Shown here in pieces: positions 23,176 to 24,114 of a DNA stretch of 24,114 nt. The stretch comes from an uncultured Pelosinus sp. (lineage in GTDB: Bacteria > Bacillota > Negativicutes > Sporomusales > Acetonemataceae). The stretch spans positions 1 through 24,114 of the forward strand of contig UQPB01000046.1 in the NCBI GenBank assembly GCA_900542835.1. The letters run 5' to 3'. Every line of letters begins with the position of its first letter. Within the stretch, counting starts at the first letter, position 1. The position numbers were made by a program, and so were the translations under genes. The notes beneath the pieces are model-generated. The model did not search any database. It was not told the DNA's origin and was given only the letters and a program-made list of their open reading frames with translations.

Positions 23176-23612
23176 TTACTCCTTTCCAATTTCTCCTGAA
23201 TTAACAGCATAGCGGCATGGACTGCGTCAATTTCTCTGGCTGATAATCCCTGCAATAACCGTAGAATTTGTTTATCTGATTTTTCATTCAACTGTTGGTA
23301 AAGCTCCAGCCCTTTGGCAGACAACCGAATCAGGCTGGTTCTGTTATCCAGGACAGGATCCGCCTTTACAAGCAGTCCGGCTTTGCCGAGTCTGGCAATT
23401 ATTCTGCTTAAGTAGCTGCGGTCAATTTCCAGGATATCGACCAGATTGCTGGCGATGCACTGTCCCATCATGCCGATTTCCATAATGACTCGCGCCTCTG
23501 TCAGGGAATAGCCGGTTTCAAGCGCCGTCCGGTCCAATACGCCCAGTATCGCTGTGTAAAAGCGATTAAACTGGCGGATATCAGCGATAATACGATCATT
23601 TGCCCGCGACAT
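23172..23612 (-). CDS. MarR family transcriptional regulator
   Basis: A 146-residue winged-helix repressor. The HTH spans about residues 37-80 (SLTEARVIMEIGMMGQCIAS then NLVDILEIDRSYLSRIIARL), and the wing contains DPVLDNRTSLIRLSAKG, the DxRxxxxxLT-like MarR signature. Terminal helices form the dimer interface. The start ATG (23612) follows AGGAGG on the minus strand. It is the first gene of an operon with the aldolase-like gene; its TGA overlaps the next ATG. Two operator-like elements flank its own promoter (23630-23679), which predicts autorepression and joint control of the aldolase. The ligand is unknown. Confidence 0.92.
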   Translation of the reverse strand: MSRANDRIIADIRQFNRFYTAILGVLDRTALETGYSLTEARVIMEIGMMGQCIASNLVDILEIDRSYLSRIIARLGKAGLLVKADPVLDNRTSLIRLSAKGLELYQQLNEKSDKQILRLLQGLSAREIDAVHAAMLLIQEKLERSK

Positions 23613-23629
23613 AGAATAACCTCCTGTTT

Positions 23630-23679
23630 GTGGACAGCGTCAACAATTATAGTAACGCATTTTAGTGGACTATGTCAAC
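23630..23679 (-). promoter_or_regulatory. marR promoter with two operator-like repeats
   Basis: On the minus strand the -35 is TTGACA (23678-23673), the spacer is 18 and the -10 is TACTAT (23654-23649); TATAAT at 23651-23646 is an alternative with a 21-base spacer. Two 15-bp elements, GTTGACATAGTCCAC (23679-23665) and GTTGACGCTGTCCAC (23644-23630), agree at 12 of 15 positions and are each an imperfect palindrome (GTtGAC-n3-GTCcAC). One covers the -35 and the other lies just beyond the -10. This is the standard layout for MarR autorepression. Confidence 0.75.
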
Positions 23680-23739
23680 GATTTCGCAAGCAGATCAGGA
23701 CGATTATTTACCAAAAAGCCAGTGTTGAAAGCCGATTCC

Positions 23740-24114
23740 CCGGAGCGGGAAAAGGCAGCGAGTGGCCGCCGCCCGGGAGGAACAGGCAAAGAACGATTCC
23801 ACGAAGGAAACGGAGGCTAACGGAGGACACAGGGGGAGGAAGCAAGGAACCGGTTAATGCAAATGACACCGCGCCGCCTGACACGCTCCCAGATGTCAGT
23901 AAGCAGGCCGGCTTCACCACGCGCTAGCCCCCGTTACCCCGGCCCTTTCCGGAAAAAGCCATTCCGTCAGGATGGAAACCGGGCGGCTTGCGTTAAGAAA
24001 GCCCGTTGTTTGAGCGCAGCGAGTTTAGGGCTTTTAGTAAGCCGCCTGGTTTTCAAGGATTTTGCAGGACGGGGCCTAGATTTTTTGGGTACTTTTTGAT
24101 CATGCAAAAAGTAC
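23740..24114 (+). repeat. Composite interspersed repeat, copy B
   Basis: The first part (23776-23840) shares GGGAGGAACAGGCAAAGAAC and the CACGGAGG-like module with 8490-8547. The second part (23844-23906) resembles 5578-5639. An extra segment contains a hairpin AAAGCCC (23998-24004) / GGGCTTT (24028-24034). The end (24071-24114) is nearly identical to 5651-5694, including the GGTACTTTTT hairpin, and runs off the window. From 23680 to 24114 there is no gene; the open frames found here follow the repeats. Confidence 0.75.

Noticed and set aside
23628..23927. 99-codon open frame at the right edge
   Set aside because: It starts inside the marR promoter, runs through the interspersed repeats, and has no ribosome binding site or recognisable domain.

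Overview
The gene content and base composition point to a diderm Firmicute of the Negativicutes, most likely Sporomusaceae-like. The pointers are roughly 55% GC coding sequence, Firmicute-style AGGAGG ribosome binding sites, a CsoR/CopZ/CopA copper system, and a Gram-negative-type RTX type I secretion locus that only makes sense in a cell with an outer membrane. This is inferred from content; no rRNA or other phylogenetic marker lies in the window.

Left part (1-5500): a NhaC/YuiF-type membrane transporter and histidine ammonia-lyase (hutH) probably form a histidine uptake and deamination unit that ends at a strong terminator. A NimA-like flavin-fold protein follows on its own extended -10 promoter. 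Next come csoR and copZ under a promoter overlapped by a CsoR-like operator, a terminator, and a metallo-beta-lactamase-fold hydrolase.

Middle part (5500-11320): an intergenic stretch carries an interspersed repeat, then a clear promoter and a structured, terminator-bearing 5' leader. The leader precedes a SAM methyltransferase and a NikA-like metal-binding lipoprotein. After a CACGGAGG-type inverted-repeat element comes copA, a two-HMA copper P-type ATPase. The copA promoter carries a second CsoR-like operator matching the csoR one at 12 of 15 bases, so csoR-copZ and copA look like one regulon split over two transcripts.

Right part (11320-21524): an accessory island. A degraded small gene (frameshift and two in-frame stops) is followed by a TPR-CPBP intramembrane protease, a 1684-residue RTX protein, a HlyB-type ABC exporter with an inactive C39-like domain, and a HlyD-type adaptor overlapping it. 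The RTX protein has EF-hand-like loops, 171-residue modules and 42 uninterrupted nonapeptides with a 36-residue higher-order period. It should be exported in one step through an outer-membrane channel encoded elsewhere. This TPR-CPBP/RTX/T1SS cassette is the most unusual system here; its effector function cannot be read from the sequence.

Right edge (21531-24114, minus strand): a GNAT acetyltransferase, and a marR-ltaE operon (MarR regulator translationally coupled to a low-specificity threonine aldolase-like enzyme) whose promoter carries two copies of a 15-bp operator-like element. The window ends in the same composite interspersed repeats seen near 1, 5600 and 8500.
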